From the IMG/VR virus record IMGVR_UViG_3300037488_003551, positions 1 to 64,000 of that record: a stretch of DNA of 64,000 bases. One strand, 5' to 3'. Position 1 is the first letter of the stretch. Every line of letters starts with the position of its first letter. The DNA comes from a virus. Below the pieces are notes generated by a model. It was not told where the DNA came from. It did not search any database and worked only from the letters and a program-made list of their open reading frames with translations. Shown piece by piece: positions 9,901 through 17,614 of this stretch. The position numbers and the translations under genes were made by a program.

Positions 9901-12319
9901 TCTAAATGCGGGACAGGCTGGAATAGTTATTGATAGCGCTTTGAAAGCAGCAGGTCACCAGACCGGATGGAGTCGAGATAAACAAGGAGACGGGACGGAT
10001 ACCTGTGTAGTCTCCTCGCGTCAACTTGCGGACGACTTACAGCGCCTGGCCCTCCATGCCGGGTATTCAGCCAATATCGTTGTCCATACGGTAAAACGTC
10101 CGCTTTATACCAAGCGTTACTCGTTACGTTTTTTACGTAAGCGGAGTTTTCCCATCATCAATAACCCGCGGAGTAACAAAAAAAATACGAGGGTAATAGA
10201 TTCTAAAGCTCCTGTGTTCGGAGTAACGATTCCTAACCACACCCTCTACGTGCGCGTCAACGGAAAGCCTGTGTGGTCGGGCAACTCTGGAAGGTACGGG
10301 AACAAGGGCGTGGTCTCGGAGATTGTTCCAGACGACCAGATGATTAAGGACGAGGCTGGAAAGCCCGTCGATGTTCTTCTTACTTCAGCCGGCGTCGTCT
10401 CGCGCGTTAATCCGGCACAGATTATTGAGACTGCTGTAGGTAAGGTCGTAGAGAAGACGGGAAAACCAATTATCGTAGAGAATTTTACCGGTAGGGATAA
10501 CGTCCAGTGGGCCAAAGACCTCTTAAAAGAGCATGGCGTAAAAGATAAAGAGACCGTATTCGACCCGCGGTCAGGTAAAAATATTCCTAATGTTTTTGTG
10601 GGTCGGCAATATATCTTTAAGATGTTCAAATCCACAGATACAAACTACAGCGCTCGCGGTGTGGATACTTACGATGCGAATATGCAGCCTACGAAGGGCG
10701 GTAAAGAGAGTGCGAAGGCCATCGGAAAGATGGAGTTCGACGCGCTTGTTGCCCACAACGCTCGCAATGTATTAAGAGAATCCTCTGTTTTGAAGAGCCA
10801 AAAAAATGACGAGTACTGGAGGGCGTTGCAGCTCGGGTATCCTACTCCTCCACCCAAGACTTCTTTTGCGTCTGACAAGTTTTTCAATATGCTGACGGGA
10901 GCGGGTGTTCGTGTAGACCGCTCGGGTTCGAAGATAGGGCTCGCACCCCTCACAGATTCGGACGTCATGGAGATGTCGGCGGGAGAAGTGAAGGACGCAA
11001 AGCTTGTCAGCTCTAAAAATCTGATGCCGGAAAAAGGAGGCCTATTCGACCCCGCCGTTACGGGTGGAATGAAAGGGACGAAGTGGTCCCATATTTCGCT
11101 GGCCGAGCCTATTATCAATCCCATTTTCAAAGAGCCGACGCGCCGGCTTCTGGGAATGACCGAGTCACAACTAGATACGACAGTGCGAACAAAAGGTATT
11201 GGGTACGTTCGGGACGAGCTCGCAAAAATTGATATCGTTAAACGCGAGAAGGATATGCTCGACGCGGCTAATACGCGTAAGGGAACCCCTCTCGATGACG
11301 CGACTAAGCAGATAAAATATCTGCGTGCGTTGAAGGCTCAAAATCTCACGCCGGATAAGGCCTATATCTCGAGTGTCATCCCTATTCTTCCTCCTATCTT
11401 CCGTCCGGTTCTTCCTGGAAAAGGTGGGCAGGAGCTTATTTACGGGGATATTAATCCTCTCTACAGGGATTTGGTGTACGTAAATAATCAGTTTAAAGAG
11501 CTGAAGAAGTTTGGAAAACTCCCTGAGGAAGAAGCCAAGCTTCGAGGGACGCTGCAGGACGCGGTGGGAGCGGTGTATGGAGTCAATGACCCCATTACAC
11601 AGAAGTCGAAGAGCCGTAATCATAAAGGCTTCCTGACCTATATCGCAGGGCAGGGAAGTCCGAAATACGGATACGTTCACTCGAAGCTTTTAAAGAAGCA
11701 ACAAGACCTGGCGGGGCGTGGAACGATTGTCCCAGATACGACCTTGGGAATGGACGAAGTAGGTCTTCCCGAGAATATGATTTGGACGATGTACAAACCG
11801 TTCCTAATTACTCGGTTGGTGCAACAGGGATATCCGGCATTGCAGGCTAAGGAGATGGTCGACGATAAACATCCCGCAGCGCGTGAGGCGATGATGCGCG
11901 AAACACGTGAGCGTCCAGTTATGATCAACCGCGCTCCGACGTTGCATCGATATAGTATCGTGGGTGCTTATCCGATTCCTGTAGCAGGTAAAACAATTAG
12001 GATAAATCCTTTTACAGAAGTGGGCCTGGGCGCTGATTTTGATGGTGACGCGATAACAATTCACACTCCATCAGGTATTAATGCGATTGAAGACGTAAAA
12101 CGAATGACGCTTTCAAACACGCTCTACACGGATAAAGCTCGCGGTGACTTGTTAGTTGCACCCCAAATGGAAGCAGTCATGGGTCTGGCCCAAGCGACCG
12201 CCACACAATCCACGGGACATGCAAAGGTTTACAAAACCAAAGCAGAGGCAATGGCGGACTACAATTCAGGGAAGATAGGCCTTGGAACGAAGGTCACTAT
12301 TAAGGACCAGCAACTGTGA
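6965..12319 (+). CDS. RNA polymerase beta fused to N-terminal half of beta', with intein
   Basis: A 1784-residue precursor. The beta signatures occur in order: PWFTPRHTLIVAGNEY, the GGISSERA...HPTQIGALDPVRTPES block, NRQLMGSKHQTQA, YMPYYGANSNDAVV, then GDKL/SGRYGNKGVVS split by the intein (residues 778-1107), and GKMEFDALVAH. The beta' part starts around GGLFDPAVTGG, continues through VIPILPPIFRPVLP and NRAPTLHR, and reaches the catalytic loop GADFDGDAITIH with Asp1691, 1693 and 1695 (the Mg-binding triad). It ends soon after VMGLAQAT, close to where cyanobacterial rpoC1 ends. Beta-beta' fusions are known in Helicobacter and Wolbachia. The ATG at 6965 (GAGGT upstream) is chosen over an upstream TTG. 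The alpha, omega and sigma subunits are not encoded here. Confidence 0.93.
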   Translation: MKLIPILQNPNEKRERIRDKVIEGLTESFPITARNKIIEVTDVSFTPRDYTSNEQKMAILRGDSLFETAKGTVRIKDAKTDKVLDEAKNFTLARVPWFTPRHTLIVAGNEYSIANMVRPKPGVYARKRANGILEASFNTVGTSNFNVTMDPEKGEPELEYGSSKIPLYTILRASGISHDAIAKKWGSALANENQKRLEKNLPQHVDKLYRKVVPAYAILPDMTVDSKMEEVLARYKKATMDPKVNEKTLGTAYGHVTPDSLLDASAKVLNIFRNPEEVDDRDNLDFKSLRSVEDFFKERIQLDARDIGRRAAIKIENTPEVRKAMASGAFTPGLVKFITGSQLAAIPTQTNPMELIDTAVRVTSLGEGGISSERAIPMEARMIHPTQIGALDPVRTPESFRAGIDVRAALSAAHDKDGNIFVPMLDTKTGKQTYIRAGEIATSTVAFPQQVMKGKISALVNGRIATVQANKAQYQIPHSSVMYGPTSNLIPFMESLQGNRQLMGSKHQTQAISLVDREAPYVQVMSPSGKSFEHIMATVVNPTSPVAGTVEKVDGDYIYIRPNAKTAAETKPELVRVSYDTYLPMAAKTYLNHDVTVKAGDSVKAGDILAESNFTKDKTLALGKNLSVAYMPYYGANSNDAVVISSGAAKKLTSERLYKIVLPRDADIVFDRTKHKTYYGHTYGHDYYGGVDEEGVVKPGAKINGGEPVAFSLRKSTLTSDDILLGRLHKSLVRPFRDATQTWDHDHPGEVVDVVKTPKRIAITIKTQEPMQIGDKLCYTEDTEVLTTNGWKYISDISKEDICYTLDREGFIHLCRPTHFHAYNSADKLFLVRSQQVDLSVTLDHGQVVKKGEGNQLTPSHELLDKPFQLIRTGTWAPERAYDADDAWCALMGLYAVKGHTRIPELVQGTFEHVVEIFLREKLQEGEKLWLEGILGKLGMTDKSRIDDDILTINDPVLYAECRTLGDIVERRLPKSVFSLNAGQAGIVIDSALKAAGHQTGWSRDKQGDGTDTCVVSSRQLADDLQRLALHAGYSANIVVHTVKRPLYTKRYSLRFLRKRSFPIINNPRSNKKNTRVIDSKAPVFGVTIPNHTLYVRVNGKPVWSGNSGRYGNKGVVSEIVPDDQMIKDEAGKPVDVLLTSAGVVSRVNPAQIIETAVGKVVEKTGKPIIVENFTGRDNVQWAKDLLKEHGVKDKETVFDPRSGKNIPNVFVGRQYIFKMFKSTDTNYSARGVDTYDANMQPTKGGKESAKAIGKMEFDALVAHNARNVLRESSVLKSQKNDEYWRALQLGYPTPPPKTSFASDKFFNMLTGAGVRVDRSGSKIGLAPLTDSDVMEMSAGEVKDAKLVSSKNLMPEKGGLFDPAVTGGMKGTKWSHISLAEPIINPIFKEPTRRLLGMTESQLDTTVRTKGIGYVRDELAKIDIVKREKDMLDAANTRKGTPLDDATKQIKYLRALKAQNLTPDKAYISSVIPILPPIFRPVLPGKGGQELIYGDINPLYRDLVYVNNQFKELKKFGKLPEEEAKLRGTLQDAVGAVYGVNDPITQKSKSRNHKGFLTYIAGQGSPKYGYVHSKLLKKQQDLAGRGTIVPDTTLGMDEVGLPENMIWTMYKPFLITRLVQQGYPALQAKEMVDDKHPAAREAMMRETRERPVMINRAPTLHRYSIVGAYPIPVAGKTIRINPFTEVGLGADFDGDAITIHTPSGINAIEDVKRMTLSNTLYTDKARGDLLVAPQMEAVMGLAQATATQSTGHAKVYKTKAEAMADYNSGKIGLGTKVTIKDQQL
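9296..10285 (+). other. Intein inside the RNA polymerase beta region (330 aa)
   Basis: The conserved beta motif GDKM-AGRHGNKG is interrupted here as GDKL | Cys778 ... Asn1107 | Ser1108-GRYGNKG. Block A is CYTEDTEVLTTNGWKYI. Block B is VTLDH with Thr842 and His845. Block F/G is PNHTLYVRVNGKPVWSGN. The penultimate residue is Gly instead of the common His. The middle holds a LAGLIDADG-like endonuclease region (WCALMGLYAVKG near 893, VIDSALKAAG, VVSSRQLADDLQRLALHAGY). The acidic catalytic residues expected in the two helices appear replaced. This suggests a splicing-competent intein with a decayed homing nuclease. Confidence 0.92.
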
Positions 12320-13785
12320 CAGATTCTCCGACCATCATCTCTGGAATTAAGAACATCACCAAACAGGATGTGATTGATTATTACAAAGACCCGATGGTGC
12401 GGGAAAACCTTTTGCGCGCTACCGGAGACAAGCCAGTCCTGACAGTGATGCAGCGTGAACCTGGGACGCCTATCTATCGGCGCTATGACAGGAAGAAGCA
12501 GCCCATCCTTTTGAACATGGACTCGCTGGACGACCTCGCTAAACAGCGTACCGTAGAGTTCCACGCTACACTGGGCGAGGGTACTCGAGAAATATGGGTA
12601 GACTTAGACCCAGGTGCGGCTGTATCCCCTGGAAATCTCAAGAGAACCGTTAAGCACGTCGATGACCTTTTGAAGAAGTTACCTGAGGTCAAAGATACCC
12701 GCATCGTCTTTTCAGGTGGGCGCGGCTACCATGTCCGGGCTGAACTCGAGAAAGAACTGAAGACGAACGCTGCCAAGAAGCTCCTACAGAAAACGCTGCA
12801 GCCTTTGTATGACTCGGGGTCGACGCTTGTCGACGTTCCTCCGAGAGGCAATCAGATACGGCTGGATACCTCGACGTTTCATCCAAAAGGGTCTCTGCGA
12901 GCTCCCTACTCTCTGAATGCGACAACTGGCCTTGTGGCGCTTCCCGTTGCGCGTGAGAAGCTAGATACATTCAATCCACAAGCCGATGCGAGTATAAAGA
13001 GCGTCCTCTCTCAAAAAGACATTGGAGAGTTTGCTCCGGGTATCCCTCGTGACCGTACGACGCAGTTGCTTCCGACAGCTTCAGGTAAAAACTGGACGTT
13101 GGCGGTGCAGAAGCACGTTGCGGATAAAGCAGGCCCGCATTGGGACCTTCGACTGGTAGACCCGGAGACACAGTATGCTCATTCTTGGGCTGTTCCTAAG
13201 GCTTCTTTTCCAGACAATAAGCCGCGTTTGGCGTTGCAGATGCCGACCCACAGCGCAGGCTACGCCCTTACTTTCGGGGAAAAAGGACCACAGAAAATTC
13301 AAGAGGGTTATGGCAAGGGAACTGTTGAGATGGCCCACAAAGAGCCGGTGCAGGTGTTAGAAGTCAACCCGAACAAGGTTGTATTCCAGCGCGGCTCCGG
13401 AGACACTCTGGCGATGCATCGAACGAGTGAGAATAAATGGTTGCTCCGAAAGGCGACGAACATGACTGAGAAGACTGCTTTTTACACTGCGGGTTATCGC
13501 ACTGCTCTTTTGAAGTTAGGTGTAGCGGTAACTAAGCCTGTTGGTATGCGGGGAAAAGAAATGTCCCATGGAGAAGGGAATCGTCCTCTTGAAAGTTCTG
13601 ACACGCATCTTCCCGCGGGGCAAGTGGCGATGATGTTCCAGGGTCTTCCGAACGCTAAGCGGCGTGGAGGCGGAGTCACTCTTGAAAATGTGCCTGCGGT
13701 GGGAGACAACAACGCTGAATGGGGTCCCGCACAAGATGTTATGCAATTCAACGGCGCCTCTCCTTATCTATCAGGACGCGAGTAA
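12316..13785 (+). CDS. LigD-like polymerase (AEP primase fold) fused to 3'-phosphoesterase
   Basis: A 489-residue two-domain enzyme. Residues about 30-230 carry the archaeo-eukaryotic primase/LigD-Pol motifs: IWVDLDPG (Asp96, Asp98), FSGGRGYHV (133-140) and LRAPYSLNATTG (194-205). Residues 255-380 match the LigD 3'-phosphoesterase: VQKH (His267), HWDLRL (His275, Asp277, Arg279), SWAVPK, and THSAGY (His312). No ATP-dependent ligase domain is present. The POL-PE order is that of mycobacterial LigD. Activities may be primer synthesis or gap filling plus trimming of 3' ends. The C-terminus carries TAFYTAGYRTALLKLG, a tag shared with head-associated proteins. GTG start overlapping the RNA polymerase stop (GTGA), AAGGA 9 nt upstream. 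It lies between the two halves of beta'. Confidence 0.88.
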   Translation: MTDSPTIISGIKNITKQDVIDYYKDPMVRENLLRATGDKPVLTVMQREPGTPIYRRYDRKKQPILLNMDSLDDLAKQRTVEFHATLGEGTREIWVDLDPGAAVSPGNLKRTVKHVDDLLKKLPEVKDTRIVFSGGRGYHVRAELEKELKTNAAKKLLQKTLQPLYDSGSTLVDVPPRGNQIRLDTSTFHPKGSLRAPYSLNATTGLVALPVAREKLDTFNPQADASIKSVLSQKDIGEFAPGIPRDRTTQLLPTASGKNWTLAVQKHVADKAGPHWDLRLVDPETQYAHSWAVPKASFPDNKPRLALQMPTHSAGYALTFGEKGPQKIQEGYGKGTVEMAHKEPVQVLEVNPNKVVFQRGSGDTLAMHRTSENKWLLRKATNMTEKTAFYTAGYRTALLKLGVAVTKPVGMRGKEMSHGEGNRPLESSDTHLPAGQVAMMFQGLPNAKRRGGGVTLENVPAVGDNNAEWGPAQDVMQFNGASPYLSGRE

Positions 13786-15587
13786 TGGCAGATCGAACTG
13801 ACACGTTTGGACGCTTACTGGTAAACGACCTGTTGCCAGAGGAGCATAAAGTCTCAGGACCAATAACGAAGAAATCTTTCTATAAGATGCTCGATACGAT
13901 GTCTCGAGAAACTCCAGATGTGTATATAAAAGTTGTTCCAGAATTAAAAAGACTTGGAGACCGCCTTGCCACGACTGAAGGTCTTTCCGTGGGGTTGGAC
14001 GATATCACCCCTGATTATAAAGATCGGAATTCTACCCTTGAACCTTTTGTTAAGCGTTTCGATGCGGCTAAAACAGATAAAATCCGTAGTCAAATAGCGG
14101 AAGAAGCGCACGGTAAAATGCAAGAAGTTGCGATGCGTAATCCGGGGACGATGACGATGCAGGTGCAGAGCGGCGCTCGTGGAAAGCCCGTTCAGTACAC
14201 ATCGATTATTTCTACTCCGACATACGCGCGTGATGGAAAAGGGAGTACTGAGCCGTGGCTCATCCGAAAATCTTATAGCGAAGGACTCTCGCCTGCTGAC
14301 AATTGGGTAGCAGGTAGTGAGGCTATTTTAAATACGATTAGCACTTATACCGCCGTCTCAGAGCCAGGTGAACTTGCAAAAGTGCTCGTAAGTAATATGA
14401 GCAATATCATCATAACCGAGGATGACTGTGGAACTACTAATGGTGTGTTTGTGTCTACTTTGTCTGCTACTGCTTTGGACCGGTACCTCGCAAAAGAAGT
14501 AGGTGGATTTAAACATAACACGCTTATAACATCTCTTAATCAATCCAAGCTTGCGAAGATTTCTCCGACCATTCTCGTACGCTCTCCGATGACCTGTGAA
14601 GCGGGGGATGGCGTTTGTCAAAAATGTCAGGGTCTAAATGAAAAGGGGAGCACGCACGACATCGGCACGAACGTAGGTGTGCGCGCGGCTCAGGCGATGG
14701 CGGAACCTCTCACGCAGTTTGCTCTCGGCGCCAAGCACGGTATTCGTACAGCTAAAGATGAGCGAATTAGAGTCAAAGGAATTCAAGGTCTTCGACAGAT
14801 TACGGAGTCTCCTCAGCAATTTATAAACAAGGCGACGCTCGCTCAATTGAACGGGACCGTGGAGCGTATTGCGGTGGCTCCTCAAGGCGGTCATTACGTT
14901 TTTGTGGGCGGACAGCAGCATTACGTGACGCCCAATTTAGACGTTATCGTTAAAGTTGGAAGTCCAGTTCAAGCGGGGGACGCTCTCAGTCAGGGCATAC
15001 CAAAGCCGGACGAAGTCGTACGCTTGAAGGGACTCGGAGTAGGGCGCCAGTACATGGTCGATACTTTGGCCGGTCTCTATAAAGACCAGGGTCGAGAATT
15101 AGACCAACGCCATTTTGAGCTCCTCGCCAAAGGTGAGCTCAATTATGTGCGCGTTTTGAAGGACCCGAGTCGGAATTTCATTCCTGGCGACGTTGTTAGT
15201 TACAATGTCCTGCGCAATGAATTGAAGAAGGGTACCAAAGTGATGCCCGTGGACGAGGCTGATGGTGAGACTTTAGGCAAGGCCTACTTTCATTTCTACT
15301 CAGGAACGCGCGTCACTCCGCAGATCCAAGCGTATCTCAAACAACAGGGAATCAAGGAAGTGGTCATAGCTCCCCGTGCGCCTGAAGTAGAATTCATCAT
15401 GAAAGCCGCCACCCGAGCACCCCTTTTGAATCCGGACTGGATGGCTCGTTTGGCTCATCGGAATCTGAAAACGACGGTGATGCAGGCCACGCACTTCGGA
15501 GAATCGTCAGATATTCATGGGACGCATCCTGTTCCGGCGTACATAACGGGCGTAGAATTCGGGCAAGGTCCAAAAGGAAAGTACTGA
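13785..15587 (+). CDS. RNA polymerase beta' subunit, C-terminal half
   Basis: A 600-residue protein completing beta'. It contains the four zinc ligands of the beta' Zn2 site: Cys215 in ITEDDCGTTNG, and Cys271, Cys278 and Cys281 in TCEAGDGVCQKC. Next comes the bridge-helix/trigger-loop block GTNVGVRAAQAMAEPLTQFALGAKHG. The start overlaps the previous stop as TAATG, so all three genes are translationally coupled and should be made in similar amounts. The split point resembles the rpoC1/rpoC2 split of cyanobacteria and plastids. Whether the polymerase is packaged in the virion or made early cannot be told from sequence. Confidence 0.92.
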   Translation: MADRTDTFGRLLVNDLLPEEHKVSGPITKKSFYKMLDTMSRETPDVYIKVVPELKRLGDRLATTEGLSVGLDDITPDYKDRNSTLEPFVKRFDAAKTDKIRSQIAEEAHGKMQEVAMRNPGTMTMQVQSGARGKPVQYTSIISTPTYARDGKGSTEPWLIRKSYSEGLSPADNWVAGSEAILNTISTYTAVSEPGELAKVLVSNMSNIIITEDDCGTTNGVFVSTLSATALDRYLAKEVGGFKHNTLITSLNQSKLAKISPTILVRSPMTCEAGDGVCQKCQGLNEKGSTHDIGTNVGVRAAQAMAEPLTQFALGAKHGIRTAKDERIRVKGIQGLRQITESPQQFINKATLAQLNGTVERIAVAPQGGHYVFVGGQQHYVTPNLDVIVKVGSPVQAGDALSQGIPKPDEVVRLKGLGVGRQYMVDTLAGLYKDQGRELDQRHFELLAKGELNYVRVLKDPSRNFIPGDVVSYNVLRNELKKGTKVMPVDEADGETLGKAYFHFYSGTRVTPQIQAYLKQQGIKEVVIAPRAPEVEFIMKAATRAPLLNPDWMARLAHRNLKTTVMQATHFGESSDIHGTHPVPAYITGVEFGQGPKGKY

Positions 15588-15590
15588 AAA

Positions 15591-16088
15591 ATGTACCAGT
15601 ACGGATATAATGCGGCCCTGCATCAGTTGGGTTTAGAGAAGAACGCAGCTTTCTTTCCAGGAGCGGCAGCTCGATTCATGCCGAAACTCAAATCTTTTGG
15701 TAAGGCTGTCGGCACAAATCTTTTTGGACAACCTAAAAAGTTCGTAGGTGAGTTGCGGTCTGGAACGGCATTTGGTAAAGACAGTCTACTTGCAGAAGGA
15801 TTTAAAGCGCCAAAACTCTGGCAAAAAGCGCTCATGTATGGTCTTCCCGCGGCTTCAGCTGTTCAGACTTTGCGGAGTGATGACCCAGATAAAGCAGGGT
15901 CTATTGGAGGTTTAATCGGTGGTACAGCTTTAAGTACAGCTGCTTTTGGACCTTTTGGTATGCTAGGAGCGATACCTACAAGTATGGCAGGAGAATTTAT
16001 CGGTAAGCGTCTCGTACACGGTACGCAGCGTATATTGGGAGTTGGAAATCAACAGGCTCCGCAATATACTTCTTTGCAACAACGGTAA
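15591..16088 (+). CDS. Tagged Gly-rich putative head protein (165 aa)
   Basis: Function unknown. The N-terminus is the recurring tag MYQYGYNAALHQLGLEKNAA. A basic region follows, and then residues about 105-145 are Gly/Ala-rich and hydrophobic (GSIGGLIGGTALSTAAFG), able to insert into a membrane. It starts 3 nt after the beta' stop with an AAGGAAAG SD. The combination of tag and Gly-zipper recurs in several genes here. This fits an internal head protein or ejection protein, but that is inference. Confidence 0.65.
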   Translation: MYQYGYNAALHQLGLEKNAAFFPGAAARFMPKLKSFGKAVGTNLFGQPKKFVGELRSGTAFGKDSLLAEGFKAPKLWQKALMYGLPAASAVQTLRSDDPDKAGSIGGLIGGTALSTAAFGPFGMLGAIPTSMAGEFIGKRLVHGTQRILGVGNQQAPQYTSLQQR

Positions 16089-16138
16089 CTATATGAGCCG
16101 TGGCACGTTTACCCGGCTACTGAAAGTGAGAAGACTGA

Positions 16139-16591
16139 ATGAATCCTGAACTCATTAAACAGGCGTACGCGTACGGTGCCGCGGTAGCTCTTCAGGAACT
16201 CGGCTTTAGTGCGCAACAAGCACAGGCAGGCGGAGTAAAGCTTGCTTCTGAGAAGATGGCTGAAGGCGAAGAAATGAAAGATCCTGCTCTGTGGCCTGCG
16301 GCTATGTTTGGACCTACGGGTGCAGCGATTGCTGCGCCTGAAGGCAAGAGGATGAGCGCCTTTGGACGTACACTAGGAGGTCAAACTCTTGGTATGCTTG
16401 GGGGCGGCGCTGTTGGTGGTGGTCTGGGTGCTGGTGTCGGTGCTCTAGCGGGACTTCTTAGCCGTGGAAAATTTAGACCAGGGCAAGGTGCTGCTCTTGG
16501 TGGATTGGGTGGTGGATATCTCGGTATGGGTGGCGGCGGTATGTACGGTGCGGCAAAGGGATATCAGAGCGCCCTAGACAAAGAGGAATAA
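16139..16591 (+). CDS. Tagged Gly-zipper putative virion protein (150 aa)
   Basis: Function unknown. Residues 1-30 carry a variant of the GY-AL-LG tag (AYAYGAAVALQELGFSAQQA), followed by KLASEKMAEGEE, a Lys-x-Ala pattern common in this module. Residues 75-140 form a long glycine-zipper hydrophobic tract (LGMLGGGAVGGGLGAGVGAL). Such tracts are typical of membrane-penetrating or bilayer-lining proteins. It lies between RNA polymerase and the capsid genes, so a virion protein is likely. A weak SD (GAGAAGACTGA) precedes the ATG. Confidence 0.62.
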   Translation: MNPELIKQAYAYGAAVALQELGFSAQQAQAGGVKLASEKMAEGEEMKDPALWPAAMFGPTGAAIAAPEGKRMSAFGRTLGGQTLGMLGGGAVGGGLGAGVGALAGLLSRGKFRPGQGAALGGLGGGYLGMGGGGMYGAAKGYQSALDKEE

Positions 16592-16656
16592 AGAAGCGGT
16601 CTCGCTGGCGGTTTGATGTCGGGCGAGTGATTTATAAACACAAGGAGTTATGAAAA

Positions 16657-17532
16657 ATGGGTCTGTTCAAACAAGCACACGTCCGGGGAATCGCGCACGA
16701 ACTCATGAGAAGCGGCATCTTGACTTTCCCGTCGGAGAAGATGGCGGAAGATGTTGCCGACGAGGTCGCGGACAATTTCACGGATGAAGAGATTCCTGAG
16801 GAGTCTCCAGAAGATGGTCTGTCGGAAGAACAAGCTGCGTCCATTCTTGACCAGCTCGCCGCGGTGGCAGATGCCATTTCCGAGAAGACAGGTGGCGCTC
16901 GAGACCTCGGCGTGAACAAGCTCGCAGCTTCCGTTTCTTTGGAAGACGCGGCCTATGCGCATGCTGTCGCTCTCGTGAAGCGCGCGATGGAAGAGGGCAC
17001 GACCAATCCCGGTGAAGGGTCTGTGACTCCCGAGCTGACCGGCGCTGAGGCGCAGGTTGACGCGGTGAACAATCCGTCTTCGGCGGTTGTTGTTCCGCAG
17101 GGCTCTTCGGCCATCGACACCACCCCCGGTATCGTGGGACATGCCGAGCCGGCCGCGCAGCAACCTGGCACCAGCGCTTCGCCTGCTCCCGATTCCATGG
17201 CAGACGTCAAGGCCGCTTCCGAGCTGCTCCGCGTTCTGAAGAAGCTGTCGGAGGATGGAACTCTTCCCTCCGAGGGTGGTCGTATGGACCTGAACACCAA
17301 CTCGAACATCACGACTCCCGTGGTGGCTCAGGGTACGACCAACTCCACGACCCCGACTGAGCCCGTTCCGCAGAAGCCCCATCCAGCAACAGCGGAAGCT
17401 GGCCTGAATACGACCGGCAGCGCACCGGCTGACGTCGCGAAGGTCGCCGCGTTTCTGCAAACGCCAGAGGGTGTTGCGTTTTACCGGCGCTTCCAGGCCC
17501 AAAACAAGGTGGCTGCGGTAGTCAATCGCTAG
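16657..17532 (+). CDS. Ala-rich acidic putative virion protein (291 aa)
   Basis: Not recognised. The N-terminal 35 residues (MGLFKQAHVRGIAHELMRSG) look like an amphipathic helix. A strongly acidic helical region follows (residues 40-75). The middle is Ala/Pro/Thr-rich and probably disordered. The end is again helical (VAKVAAFLQTPEGVAFYRRF). Lys-x-Ala sites recur (KLAAS, KRAME, KKLSE). It may be an internal core or scaffold-type protein. An AAGGAG SD lies 10 nt before the ATG. Confidence 0.6.
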   Translation: MGLFKQAHVRGIAHELMRSGILTFPSEKMAEDVADEVADNFTDEEIPEESPEDGLSEEQAASILDQLAAVADAISEKTGGARDLGVNKLAASVSLEDAAYAHAVALVKRAMEEGTTNPGEGSVTPELTGAEAQVDAVNNPSSAVVVPQGSSAIDTTPGIVGHAEPAAQQPGTSASPAPDSMADVKAASELLRVLKKLSEDGTLPSEGGRMDLNTNSNITTPVVAQGTTNSTTPTEPVPQKPHPATAEAGLNTTGSAPADVAKVAAFLQTPEGVAFYRRFQAQNKVAAVVNR

Positions 17533-17614
17533 CCCTGGCTCTCCGCTCCTTTCCTCAATCGTAAAAAGAACGTACAATTCAAACGTTAACGTCTCGAAAA
17601 GGGAGTGCCAATCT
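17533..17614 (+). promoter_or_regulatory. Promoter-like region before the 825-aa gene
   Basis: This 82-nt gap contains GTACAATTC (TACAAT at about 17572), a -10-like hexamer resembling those before other genes here, and then AAAGGGAG before the ATG at 17615. No clear -35 is seen. Confidence 0.35.

Noticed and set aside
16093-16149. 18-codon frame before the gene at 16139
   Set aside because: No SD, overlaps the next gene's start and has no supporting feature.
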